Position numbers and translations under genes: made by a program. Of a DNA stretch of 64,000 nucleotides, positions 29,040 through 37,841 are shown one piece after another (the stretch's first letter is position 1; every line of letters begins with the position of its first letter). This stretch comes from Pythium myriotylum (lineage: Eukaryota; Oomycota; Peronosporomycetes; Pythiales; Pythiaceae), in NCBI GenBank assembly GCA_023091665.1, contig JALJCQ010000009.1, forward strand, positions 1,116,001 to 1,180,000, in the 5' to 3' direction. The notes beneath the pieces are model-generated. The model was not told where the DNA came from. It did not search any database and was given only the letters and a program-made list of their open reading frames with translations.

Positions 29040-30047
29040 TTACTGCAGCTCACAGATGGGGAACGAGTATGCTGCTCTCTGGGGTTTTCGTGCGCGCACA
29101 GGGTTGAGAATGTCTGAGAGATACTCAGACACGTCGTGGACACCAGCTCCGGCGGCAGTCGCACGAGCACGTAGTAGATTCACATCCGTTCTCGTCGAGA
29201 CAAGGTATTGGACCATTTCCAAGTGGCCAGCAGCTGCTGCAAGCTCCAGTGCGTCACCGCTTGACTCGGAACAGTGCTCGTTGAGAAACCGCACGACTGC
29301 AATTTTGCCCTTCCACGCGGCAGTTCGCATAGCGTTCGCTGTGCACTGGTCATGGCGATTCTCATGGAGGAACTGAACGACTGAGATGTGGCCGGATGAC
29401 GCTGCTCCGACGATCGTACGGCTTGAGCAAAGATCCGGAGTGTGTTTGTTTAGATACTCGACGAAGTCTAGACGACCTTGTTCAGCCATGTAGTCCAAGA
29501 GCCTTGAGCACACTGGTAAGTCGGCAACCATGGACTCGAGCCACTGCAGAAGATGGACGCTTGGACAGTCCTGGATGGCTTCGACAGTGAACTGCTTCTC
29601 GTAGTGGGGGCGGCGGCGGAGCAGCCAGTGGACCATTTCGATTCGATCGCTAGCGACGACAGCACGCAGCGTAGCCGTCACCTCGTAGTCCGAGCGAAGA
29701 ACTGGATGGTGGTCGATCCACTCGGCAATCTCTTCATTCCCGGCCGTGAGAGCGTCGAGCCAGAGCGTGTCAAAGGCCATCTCATGCCGATCCTGGAAAT
29801 ATCGCTTCTGGCTTTCGTAAAGTCGGACGAGTCGCTGCAGCATCCGCATGTCGCCTCTCTGGACGGTGAGGCGGGGAAGCTTCCCGACGTGGGGCTGGTG
29901 GTCTGGACTCGTGAGACTCAGCTCCACGACGTCTTGCGGATAGCCACGTTGGAAGCTCACGATGTGACGTAGCAGGAAGAGGTCGCCGATGACTCGGTGG
30001 GCCGAGTTGACCGGACGTGAGGAGCACACGAGCGGGAGCCACGTCAT
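29040..30047 (-). CDS. Ankyrin-repeat protein, paralogue 1
   Basis: A 335-residue protein built mainly of degenerate ankyrin repeats (about 60-320), for example GHISVVQFLHENRH and GHLEMVQYLVSTRT. The N-terminal segment (VIGDLFLLRHIVSFQRGYPQDV) is shared with the neighbouring paralogue. There is no signal peptide or membrane segment. Ankyrin proteins of this type form large families in oomycetes, and the partner is unknown. It lies about 100 bp downstream of paralogue 2 on the same strand, suggesting tandem duplication. Its GC content is clearly lower than that of paralogue 2. Its 3' end is convergent with the EF/PH kinase gene, 46 bp away. Confidence 0.82.
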   Translation of the reverse strand: MTWLPLVCSSRPVNSAHRVIGDLFLLRHIVSFQRGYPQDVVELSLTSPDHQPHVGKLPRLTVQRGDMRMLQRLVRLYESQKRYFQDRHEMAFDTLWLDALTAGNEEIAEWIDHHPVLRSDYEVTATLRAVVASDRIEMVHWLLRRRPHYEKQFTVEAIQDCPSVHLLQWLESMVADLPVCSRLLDYMAEQGRLDFVEYLNKHTPDLCSSRTIVGAASSGHISVVQFLHENRHDQCTANAMRTAAWKGKIAVVRFLNEHCSESSGDALELAAAAGHLEMVQYLVSTRTDVNLLRARATAAGAGVHDVSEYLSDILNPVRARKPQRAAYSFPICELQ

Positions 30048-30143
30048 TTTGTATTGAGAGAATTTCAGGGACTACGTACAAGACACAAAGGAAAAACCGA
30101 GGGGTGCGACATGCGTTGTGGGCGACGGGTGCGCGGTGGGCTC

Positions 30144-31034
30144 TCACGACGCTGCCGTGGCCCTTAACCGCCAGCCGCCGTGGCACTTCTTGCTGCGCAG
30201 TCCGGCGAGCGTGGGCGGGAGCCGCATGTGGAGGTACTGGACGATGTGGTCGTGGCCGTGGAGCGCCGCCTTGGTGATGGGCAGCACGCCGCACTCGGCG
30301 ATGCGGTGCTCGTAGAGGTACTTGACGACTTCGAAGTGGCCTCTCTCAGCGGCGCCGACCAGAGCCATGGGCGTCGCGCCTTCGCGTCGGTTCTCGTGGA
30401 GGAAGCGGACGACCTCGACGTGGCCATTGGCCGCGGCTCCGTCCATCGCGTCGGTCGTGCATCCTTCCGAGCGATGTGCATGGAGATACTGGACCATCTC
30501 GAGGCGTCCGTCGGTCGCGGCTCGATCCATGAGCTCCGTCGAGCACGGCAACTCCGGGACGTGGCTCTCCAGCCACTGGATCAACGCCACGCTGCTGCAG
30601 CACGCGACCGCCGCGGCGCTGAACTGGCCTCGCAGCTGCGGTCGCGTCTCGAGAAGCCACGCCACGAGCGCCACGCTGCCGCTCGCGCACGCGGCCTGCA
30701 GCGTCGCGAGCTCGTCGTGGTCTGTTGGGGTGGCCGGCTGCTGCAGCATCCACTGCGCCATGGCCACGCGGCCCTCGCGCAGCGCGTCGAGCCAGACGCC
30801 GTCGAAGGCCACGCAGCGGAGCTCGGCGTGCTGGTCGCGCGCGAGCCGGAAGAGCCGGCGCAGCAGCGCGTCGTCGCCGCGGCGCACGGCGAGACGAGGG
30901 AGCGCGCCGTCGACGCGCGCGAGAGCGAGCGCGCGCGCCAGGAGCGCGAGGTCGCGCGGCAGTCCGCGCTGGAAGCTGGCGACGAGCGCGAGCAGCGAGG
31001 CGTCGCCCAGCACGGCGAGCGCGGCGTGCGTCAT
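30144..31034 (-). CDS. Ankyrin-repeat protein, paralogue 2
   Basis: A 296-residue ankyrin-repeat protein, with repeats such as GHVEVVRFLHENRR and GHFEVVKYLYEHRI. The start at 31034 (MTHAALAVLGDASLLALVASFQRGLPRDL) aligns with the N-terminus of paralogue 1; a longer in-frame start at 31109 is possible. The 5' half is extremely GC-rich and Ala/Arg/Leu-rich compared with paralogue 1, so the two have drifted strongly in composition. Function unknown. Confidence 0.8.
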   Translation of the reverse strand: MTHAALAVLGDASLLALVASFQRGLPRDLALLARALALARVDGALPRLAVRRGDDALLRRLFRLARDQHAELRCVAFDGVWLDALREGRVAMAQWMLQQPATPTDHDELATLQAACASGSVALVAWLLETRPQLRGQFSAAAVACCSSVALIQWLESHVPELPCSTELMDRAATDGRLEMVQYLHAHRSEGCTTDAMDGAAANGHVEVVRFLHENRREGATPMALVGAAERGHFEVVKYLYEHRIAECGVLPITKAALHGHDHIVQYLHMRLPPTLAGLRSKKCHGGWRLRATAAS

Positions 31035-31480
31035 GGGCGGAGAAGGATCGCGAATGGGCAGCAGCGCAGCACGCAGCCATTGTCCTCGCACGTTGAGACA
31101 AGCGGACAATGGAAGTGTACTAGATTACGGTAATGAAGGATCTAGTGGAGAGCAAGCATGTGTGGGGTGAAGGCAGTAAAGTCGATGCTAATGCAGTAGA
31201 TGGGCTCCTCCACGTGCTTGGCGAGCGTCGATTGGGCTTGGGCGCATGGCCCGAAGAGGCATGCCGCCAATCAGACGACGGCGGCGAGCGCTTGCCCTGC
31301 TCCTAGCCGGCGGACTAATCGCAGTGGTGAGCAAGTCGACATGGCCACTCGAAGGAGCGAGAATGATCCAGTCCGGAGGATCGTCGGGTCGCTCAAGTTT
31401 GACTACCGACCACACTACTACCTTAGGTTGGCAGCACGAGCACTCGGAGCTCCGAGAACCTTGGTCACCATCGCATGGTG
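31035..31480. other. Intergenic region left of the inverted duplication
   Basis: About 450 bp with no supported gene. Near 31465-31483 a short stretch (about TCACCATCGCATGGTGACGC) resembles sequence further inside the IQ gene at 36.2 kb, which suggests the duplicated fragment once extended further and has decayed. Confidence 0.4.
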
Positions 31481-31481
31481 A

Positions 31482-31597
31482 CGCGACAACGAGCGGACGC
31501 GCTAATGCGGCAGGACGCATCCACCTGCGCGAGCTCCGGGGCGCTGAACCTGCACCTCCAACGCTTACAGAAAGCTGGCAAAGCAGCAAGTCGGTAG
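31482..31597 (+). pseudogene. Orphan 3' fragment of the IQ-motif gene
   Basis: This plus-strand segment encodes the last 37 or so residues of the IQ protein whose full gene is at 36051-37706 (QQRADALMRQDAST to GKAASR and stop). Nothing upstream continues the reading frame as that protein. It shows that the duplicated block was copied from the right-hand locus and cut the IQ gene at its 3' end. Confidence 0.85.
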
Positions 31598-31703
31598 AAA
31601 AAAAAAGCTCTGTTTTACTGTGTGTGTGTCAAGCTGGCACCTCCTCGAATGGCTTGGCGCGCTCGCGTGGAAGCCCATTCGCAGCAAAGAGACGAGCATG
31701 CGC

Positions 31704-32699
31704 TCAGAGAACCTTGACCACGACCTTGCCGACCGCGCGACGCGACTGCACGCGCGCGAGGCCCTCGAGCGCCTTGTCGAACGGCACGACCGAGTCGACG
31801 ACCGTCTTGAGCTTGCCCTGCTCGAAGAGCTTGGCGATGGCCTGCAGGTCGAGTCCGGACGGGTAGACGAGGATGAAGTTGTGGTTGGTGGCGCCGTGCT
31901 TGGCCGGGATGGGGTCGGCCACGCCGAGCAGCGTGACGTACTCGCCCGTGGCGGGCTTGAGCACGGTCTGCGCGTCGCCGTTCCAGGCGTTGGGCTCGAC
32001 GCCGCAGTCGTAGAGGATGTCGATCGAGTGCGGCGCGACGACGTCGACCCACTTCTGCGTGCGGTAGTCGACGACGACGTCGGCGCCGAGCGAGCGCAGC
32101 AGCGCGGCGTTGGCGTGGCTGGCCGAGACGGTGACGTGCGCGCCGCTGGCCTTGGCGAACTGCACGGCGTAGAGGCCGGTGGCGCTGCTGCCGCCGAGAA
32201 TGAGCACGCGCTGGTTGGCGCCGTCGCGCAGGTGCGCGTACTTGTAGAGCGCCTGGTAGCTCGTGAGCGCGACGAGCGGCGCGCTGGCGGCCTGGTCGAA
32301 GTCGAGGTTGGCGGGCTTGTGCGCGACGTACTGCTGGTCGATCTCGATGTACTCGGCGACAGTGCCGCACTCGGTGAAGGACGTCATGGCGAAGACCTCG
32401 TCGCCGACCTTGAGGTGGCTCGGGTGCACACCGGCACCGACCTCGACGACCGTGCCGGCGACGTCGAAGCCGACGCGGTAGGGCCTGTCCTTGGAGGGCG
32501 TGCTGTTGGTGAGCATGGTGCCCCAGATGTCGACGAGCTTGTGGTCCACGGGGTTGAAGGCGGCGCTGTGGACCTTGACGCGCACGCGCTGCGCCGGGAG
32601 CGGCGCGGCCTTGACCTCGCGGAGCTTGATCATGTCTTGCGGGTTGCCGTAGCTTTCGTAGGTGTAGGCCTTGTAGGTGGCTGGGACGGTGGTAGCCAT
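31704..32699 (-). CDS. Zinc-independent quinone oxidoreductase (MDR), copy 1
   Basis: A 331-residue medium-chain dehydrogenase/reductase, expected to be a cytosolic NADPH-dependent reductase of quinones or enones. The N-terminal GroES-like domain has HSAAFNPVDHKL and GFDVAGTVVEVG. The cofactor domain has ILGGSSATGLYAVQFAKASGA (about 160-180), which stands in place of the usual GGxGGVG. No zinc-binding Cys cluster is present. Start at 32699 (MATTVPATYKAYTYESYG), which begins at the domain. The protein is identical to the copy at 34949-35944. Very high GC3. Confidence 0.92.
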   Translation of the reverse strand: MATTVPATYKAYTYESYGNPQDMIKLREVKAAPLPAQRVRVKVHSAAFNPVDHKLVDIWGTMLTNSTPSKDRPYRVGFDVAGTVVEVGAGVHPSHLKVGDEVFAMTSFTECGTVAEYIEIDQQYVAHKPANLDFDQAASAPLVALTSYQALYKYAHLRDGANQRVLILGGSSATGLYAVQFAKASGAHVTVSASHANAALLRSLGADVVVDYRTQKWVDVVAPHSIDILYDCGVEPNAWNGDAQTVLKPATGEYVTLLGVADPIPAKHGATNHNFILVYPSGLDLQAIAKLFEQGKLKTVVDSVVPFDKALEGLARVQSRRAVGKVVVKVL

Positions 32700-33279
32700 G
32701 GTGGAGTGGAGTGGTTGGGGGTCGGCTTGGTGGGGCTTGCGTGTAGTGTTGCGAATCGCAGAGTGAGGACCTCGTTTGAACACGATACCGAAGCCCCCTG
32801 ACGGAGGAGCGTGTCTCTTGGGTTGGTTGTTGTGGAGACGGTGTGGGGGGGTCTGTGTCTACAGCGGAGAGGACTGGGTGTCTGTGGAGCGTTGCGTGAT
32901 CTGACGGTGGTGTAATGTTTTGTGGGCGGTAGACGGTGGCTGTGTGGGTTGGAGTATGGTGTGTGACTTCAACTGGGTCAGAAGTCTTGGTCGTCGCTGC
33001 AGTCGAGATGTCTGTTTGTGTGGGGTGGTCAAAATCGTGTTTGGTGGTGTTTACTGAGTCTGCGTGGAGAGCAAGAGTCTTGTGTGGGTAAGGGAGGCAG
33101 GGTGTACGGTGGCAGGAAGCCCCAACGGGTGCAAGACGTGGTCTGTTTATGTGCATTCGGACGAGTGGTTGAATACTTTTGTTTGTGTTGATTCCTAATC
33201 ACGGTGTTGTACACAGCGACGTGGATTCTGACCTTCTCAAATGTTTCGATGGTTCATTTGTCGCCCAACAAGTCTCAAC

Positions 33280-34234
33280 ATGGAGTCGCTACGGGTTACG
33301 ATTGTCGATACAGTCGGGCTCCACCATTTGGCGATTGCTCTCGTAGATTTCATGCGTGACCTGGATTCACCTATTACGAAGGCTCAGCGGCTCACTGCTG
33401 TTCAAAACACGACGATTGGTTCGATCGCTGCTACCGTGGAGATGGTTCTCCAGCAGCCGTTGATCGCCGTCAAGAACGCCCTGCAGCAACGTCGCCCAGT
33501 GCCACGATCGGTGTCGTCTCTCTACCGTGGCGTAGGTGTGTCTTCCCTGTCGATCGCGCCTATCAGTGCCCTCAGATTCGCATGGGAAACTACTGCGCAC
33601 TCTTCACGACAATGCATCTGCTGGGAACGTTACTGCTTCACACCAAGTGCTGGCAGCCGCTACTGCAGGTGCAATCTCTTCGCTTTTCACCTCACCGAGT
33701 GAACTTGTGATGACGCTGCAACAGAACAGCGGAACGAATTTTGTCGCGACGACCCGCCAAGTTGTCTCCCAACACGGCCCTGGAAGGCTGTTTCGCGGAC
33801 TCGAAGCCACCTTCGCGCGCGAAGTCGTTTGGTGCACTAGTTACTTGGCTCTCGGACCCGTGTTCACGCGCGAACTCCATCACGCATTTCCGCGAGTGTT
33901 TGGCGGCCATGCAAACGCCACACCGTTTCAACGGACGAAGGCGTCTGTGATTGGTAGTGTGATCGCTGGCCTTATCACCGTGCTTGTGACCCAGCCATTC
34001 GACACGGTCAAGACAATTATGCAAGGAGCCGCGCTCAATTCCAACCCCACCACGACCTTCTGGGAAGAGGCGAAGCGCCTATACCAAAATTCAGGAGGAA
34101 GCGTCCGACCATTCTACCGCGGAACTGTTGCACGTGGTGGACGGCTAATCGGCGCTGTCTTCATTCTCGGTCGATCGCGGCAAGAGCTCGAAGACATGTT
34201 CGTCCAAACGCAAACTATGCATAACATCTTATGA
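33280..34234 (+). pseudogene. Mitochondrial carrier protein with a +1 frameshift
   Basis: Predicted SLC25-type carrier of about 318 residues, interrupted by one extra base between about 33583 and 33600. Frame 1 covers the first third and ends its similarity at SIAPISALRFAWE; frame 2 resumes at TLHDNASAGN and runs to 34234. No intron of plausible size explains the shift. Signature motifs are degenerate in repeats 1 and 2 (QQPLIAVK and SPSELVM) and canonical in repeat 3 (QPFDTVKTIMQ). It sits in the unique spacer of the inverted duplication, and its start lies 35 bp from the arm boundary. It may be a pseudogene or a sequencing error. Substrate unknown. Confidence 0.75.
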
Positions 34235-34404
34235 GGAGGCAGCCGTAGATTGACTCACAATATGCTTTGTAGCTCGAATCCTCACCAAATCGAAGTTTGG
34301 GAGAGCAAGCTCAACGACAGCAACATGCCAAGATCATGTAAATTGCTTATCAGCAGCGATGAATACTTTTGCAACTGAGGGTCAAGCGTAAACTATGAGT
34401 CAAC

Positions 34405-36168
34405 ACATTTGAGAAGGTCAGAATCCACGTCGCTGTGTACAACACCGTGATTAGGAATCAACACAAACAAAAGTATTCAACCACTCGTCCGAATGCACAT
34501 AAACAGACCACGTCTTGCACCCGTTGGGGCTTCCTGCCACCGTACACCCTGCCTCCCTTACCCACACAAGACTCTTGCTCTCCACGCAGACTCAGTAAAC
34601 ACCACCAACCACGATTTGACCACCCCACACAAACAGACATCTCGACTGCAGCGACGACCAAGACTTCTGACCCAGTTGAAGTCACACACCATACTCCAAC
34701 CCACACAGCCACCGTCTACCGCCCACAAAACATTACACCACCGTCAGATCACGCAACGCTCCACAGACACCCAGTCCTCTCCGCTGTAGACACAGACCCC
34801 CCCACACCGTCTCCACAACAACCAACCCAAGAGACACGCTCCTCCGTCAGGGGGCTTCGGTATCGTGTTCAAACGAGGTCCTCACTCTGCGATTCGCAAC
34901 ACTACACGCAAGCCCCACCAAGCCGACCCCCAACCACTCCACTCCACCATGGCTACCACCGTCCCAGCCACCTACAAGGCCTACACCTACGAAAGCTACG
35001 GCAACCCGCAAGACATGATCAAGCTCCGCGAGGTCAAGGCCGCGCCGCTCCCGGCGCAGCGCGTGCGCGTCAAGGTCCACAGCGCCGCCTTCAACCCCGT
35101 GGACCACAAGCTCGTCGACATCTGGGGCACCATGCTCACCAACAGCACGCCCTCCAAGGACAGGCCCTACCGCGTCGGCTTCGACGTCGCCGGCACGGTC
35201 GTCGAGGTCGGTGCCGGTGTGCACCCGAGCCACCTCAAGGTCGGCGACGAGGTCTTCGCCATGACGTCCTTCACCGAGTGCGGCACTGTCGCCGAGTACA
35301 TCGAGATCGACCAGCAGTACGTCGCGCACAAGCCCGCCAACCTCGACTTCGACCAGGCCGCCAGCGCGCCGCTCGTCGCGCTCACGAGCTACCAGGCGCT
35401 CTACAAGTACGCGCACCTGCGCGACGGCGCCAACCAGCGCGTGCTCATTCTCGGCGGCAGCAGCGCCACCGGCCTCTACGCCGTGCAGTTCGCCAAGGCC
35501 AGCGGCGCGCACGTCACCGTCTCGGCCAGCCACGCCAACGCCGCGCTGCTGCGCTCGCTCGGCGCCGACGTCGTCGTCGACTACCGCACGCAGAAGTGGG
35601 TCGACGTCGTCGCGCCGCACTCGATCGACATCCTCTACGACTGCGGCGTCGAGCCCAACGCCTGGAACGGCGACGCGCAGACCGTGCTCAAGCCCGCCAC
35701 GGGCGAGTACGTCACGCTGCTCGGCGTGGCCGACCCCATCCCGGCCAAGCACGGCGCCACCAACCACAACTTCATCCTCGTCTACCCGTCCGGACTCGAC
35801 CTGCAGGCCATCGCCAAGCTCTTCGAGCAGGGCAAGCTCAAGACGGTCGTCGACTCGGTCGTGCCGTTCGACAAGGCGCTCGAGGGCCTCGCGCGCGTGC
35901 AGTCGCGTCGCGCGGTCGGCAAGGTCGTGGTCAAGGTTCTCTGAGCGCATGCTCGTCTCTTTGCTGCGAATGGGCTTCCACGCGAGCGCGCCAAGCCATT
36001 CGAGGAGGTGCCAGCTTGACACACACACAGTAAAACAGAGCTTTTTTTTTCTACCGACTTGCTGCTTTGCCAGCTTTCTGTAAGCGTTGGAGGTGCAGGT
36101 TCAGCGCCCCGGAGCTCGCGCAGGTGGATGCGTCCTGCCGCATTAGCGCGTCTGCTCGTTGTTGCGTC
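34405..36168. repeat. Inverted duplication, right arm (partner 31481-33244)
   Basis: Right arm, joined seamlessly to the intact IQ gene that continues to 37706, so it is probably the source copy. The spacer between the arms is 33245-34404 (1160 bp). Confidence 0.95.
34949..35944 (+). CDS. Zinc-independent quinone oxidoreductase (MDR), copy 2
   Basis: A 331-residue protein identical to copy 1 at 31704-32699: GroES-like domain, Rossmann fold with ILGGSSATGLYAVQ, no zinc site. The 5' flank (34405-34948) is CA-rich and shared with copy 1, so both copies probably have the same promoter. Its 3' end is convergent with the IQ gene (about 105 bp apart). Confidence 0.92.
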   Translation: MATTVPATYKAYTYESYGNPQDMIKLREVKAAPLPAQRVRVKVHSAAFNPVDHKLVDIWGTMLTNSTPSKDRPYRVGFDVAGTVVEVGAGVHPSHLKVGDEVFAMTSFTECGTVAEYIEIDQQYVAHKPANLDFDQAASAPLVALTSYQALYKYAHLRDGANQRVLILGGSSATGLYAVQFAKASGAHVTVSASHANAALLRSLGADVVVDYRTQKWVDVVAPHSIDILYDCGVEPNAWNGDAQTVLKPATGEYVTLLGVADPIPAKHGATNHNFILVYPSGLDLQAIAKLFEQGKLKTVVDSVVPFDKALEGLARVQSRRAVGKVVVKVL

Positions 36169-37706
36169 TTCTCCACGGACGCGAGCCCAATGGAGAGATT
36201 CGCGTCACCATCCGACGGTGAGCGATGGAAACCGCCAGGTCGACCTGAAGCGGCCCTGGGAGGTTGTGGCATGCGTGGCCTTGCCGGTGGCATTGGCTTT
36301 GGTCCACTCGGAGCCCTGGGGGATAAAACGAGTCGCGACGGACCTTTTGCCGCTAGTGGCGATGGTCCTGGTACTCTCGGTTCTGGCAGCGTGACGTTCT
36401 TGATTGGGGTTGGCGCTAACGAAAGGCTGCTTTCGCATAGGTTCGACAGTTGCTTCGTCCGTATGGAGGAAGGAGCAGCGGGGGGCAACTGATCGTCGTC
36501 ACCTGGCTGGATATGCCGCCGTCTTCTCCTGCGTAGCCTCATCTCAGTCGTGGACGAAGCTGCCGCGACGCCGGACGGCAGAATCGCAAATGTCGTGCGT
36601 CTCCGTCCGCAGAACTTGCAGTAGAGACCGCCAGGCTCGATGAGTCCGCAGTTGAGACATTGGAACCGCTCTCGTAGCTGGCGGAGGAGATCTGAGTACC
36701 GTCTTCGAGCCATGCGACCGCGAGCGACTCGTTGGATGTTGGTGGCTGCGACTTCGCAGCGTCGGTGGATGAGTTGCTTGTAGAGCAGTCTTGACTGCTT
36801 ACCCCGAATGAGACTCTGAATCCGAGTGGCTGCATCTCTCCGTCGGATCAGGCGGAACGCAGTGATCATCACGCGAGCGAGACGCTGAAGCACACACGCA
36901 GCAGAATGCGCACGCTGTCGCTCGTGTGTGCGAAGACTCGCGATGGCTGCTACCCACTTAAGAAAGTGGTGGCGTCGAGTCCATCGCACAGCGACAGATT
37001 CTAGTGATAGAACGCCACGACGATGTCGCCGAAGATGGTTCAACTCGAGCGACGAACGGCGGCAGTGGGCTCTCGCAAGAACAAAACACGAGACTAACGA
37101 CGCTGCCTTTCTACGAACAATGCATGCTGCGACAAATCGCGCGATCGCCTTAGCCGCACGCTTTTCGATAAAGCTTCGGGTTGCCGCCTCACTATCCTGC
37201 TTGCTCTTCATTTGCCGTTCGTAGCATCGGCGATGCAGTTGGATGCGACGCCACCAACAAATGAGACGCCGTCGCGAGTGGATTCGTTTCCGTAGACACC
37301 TCCTGCACTGTTGTTGGCAAATCCACGATGCGATTCCGCTGGCGCTCCGTCGCTGAAGCTCTCGACAGCGGCGAAGAGCTGCCGCCCACGCAACAATACG
37401 CTGCCGCTTTCCCCAACGAACGAGCCAATCGACGATCGCCTGCGCCGCAGCGAGCTGCAGCTCCTCCCGCACTCGCTCGACCTCTTGGATACTTTCGAGC
37501 TCTCGCCGGTAAAGCAGCCACACCCGCAGTCGACGTTGGAGAATTCTCGCCGCGTCCTCGCTCGTGAGTGAAAGACTCTCGGCTTCGGGGCGACTGAGCG
37601 TCTCGTCATGCAGCTTATCTGACATGTCCGAGTGCTCTCGCTGCTGACCATTGTTATCTGTCGAACCAAACACGCTGGCAGGAGACCAGTCGGTGAACTG
37701 CCGCAT
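36051..37706 (-). CDS. IQ-motif protein with zinc ribbon
   Basis: A 551-residue, very basic protein. It contains several calmodulin-binding IQ-like helices (for example AARILQRRLRVWLLYRR near the N-terminus and AATRIQSLIRGKQSRLLY, AATNIQRVARGRMARRRY near 300-340). A CxxC-x9-CxxC zinc ribbon (CLNC to CKFC, about 350-366) and a disordered Pro/Ser/Arg-rich C-terminus follow. The layout suggests a calmodulin-dependent scaffold, possibly flagellar or cytoskeletal; this is inference. The last 37 codons lie inside the inverted duplication. It is divergent to another IQ protein at 37842, across only 135 bp. Confidence 0.78.
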   Translation of the reverse strand: MRQFTDWSPASVFGSTDNNGQQREHSDMSDKLHDETLSRPEAESLSLTSEDAARILQRRLRVWLLYRRELESIQEVERVREELQLAAAQAIVDWLVRWGKRQRIVAWAAALRRCRELQRRSASGIASWICQQQCRRCLRKRIHSRRRLICWWRRIQLHRRCYERQMKSKQDSEAATRSFIEKRAAKAIARFVAACIVRRKAASLVSCFVLARAHCRRSSLELNHLRRHRRGVLSLESVAVRWTRRHHFLKWVAAIASLRTHERQRAHSAACVLQRLARVMITAFRLIRRRDAATRIQSLIRGKQSRLLYKQLIHRRCEVAATNIQRVARGRMARRRYSDLLRQLRERFQCLNCGLIEPGGLYCKFCGRRRTTFAILPSGVAAASSTTEMRLRRRRRRHIQPGDDDQLPPAAPSSIRTKQLSNLCESSLSLAPTPIKNVTLPEPRVPGPSPLAAKGPSRLVLSPRAPSGPKPMPPARPRMPQPPRAASGRPGGFHRSPSDGDANLSIGLASVEKTQQRADALMRQDASTCASSGALNLHLQRLQKAGKAASR

Positions 37707-37841
37707 ACTCCTGCGCGTCCACGGCTCTCAGTTCGTCTCCATCTACTCCCGAAAATACCCAGAGCCTCCTAGAACACATACCTCGCGTCGTTTCGCTATC
37801 GATTCACGGAGGTCAGCCTGCCAACGATCGATCTCCTCACG
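37707..37841. promoter_or_regulatory. Short bidirectional promoter region of two IQ genes
   Basis: Only 135 bp separate the start codons of two divergent IQ-motif genes, so both promoters and 5' leaders must lie here or overlap the coding ends. Co-expression is likely. No defined element was identified. Confidence 0.55.

Larger units (their letters stand above)
31481..33244. repeat. Inverted duplication, left arm (partner 34405-36168)
   Basis: The reverse complement of 34405-36168 (coordinate sum 67648, shifting to 67649 after a one-base T indel near 33030). It contains the orphan 3' tail of the IQ gene, a complete oxidoreductase gene and its upstream region. Very few differences were seen: the indel, one adjacent A/C change, and a few near the outer end. 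Confidence 0.95.

Noticed and set aside
31620..32801. 393-codon antisense ORF of the oxidoreductase (mirror at 34847-36028)
   Set aside because: Pure complement-strand shadow; the real gene has full MDR motifs.
31615..33156. 513-codon ORF across the oxidoreductase locus (and its mirror at 34435-36033)
   Set aside because: Same strand as the oxidoreductase gene but another frame; Arg/His/Pro-rich low-complexity translation. It is explained by high GC3 of the real gene.
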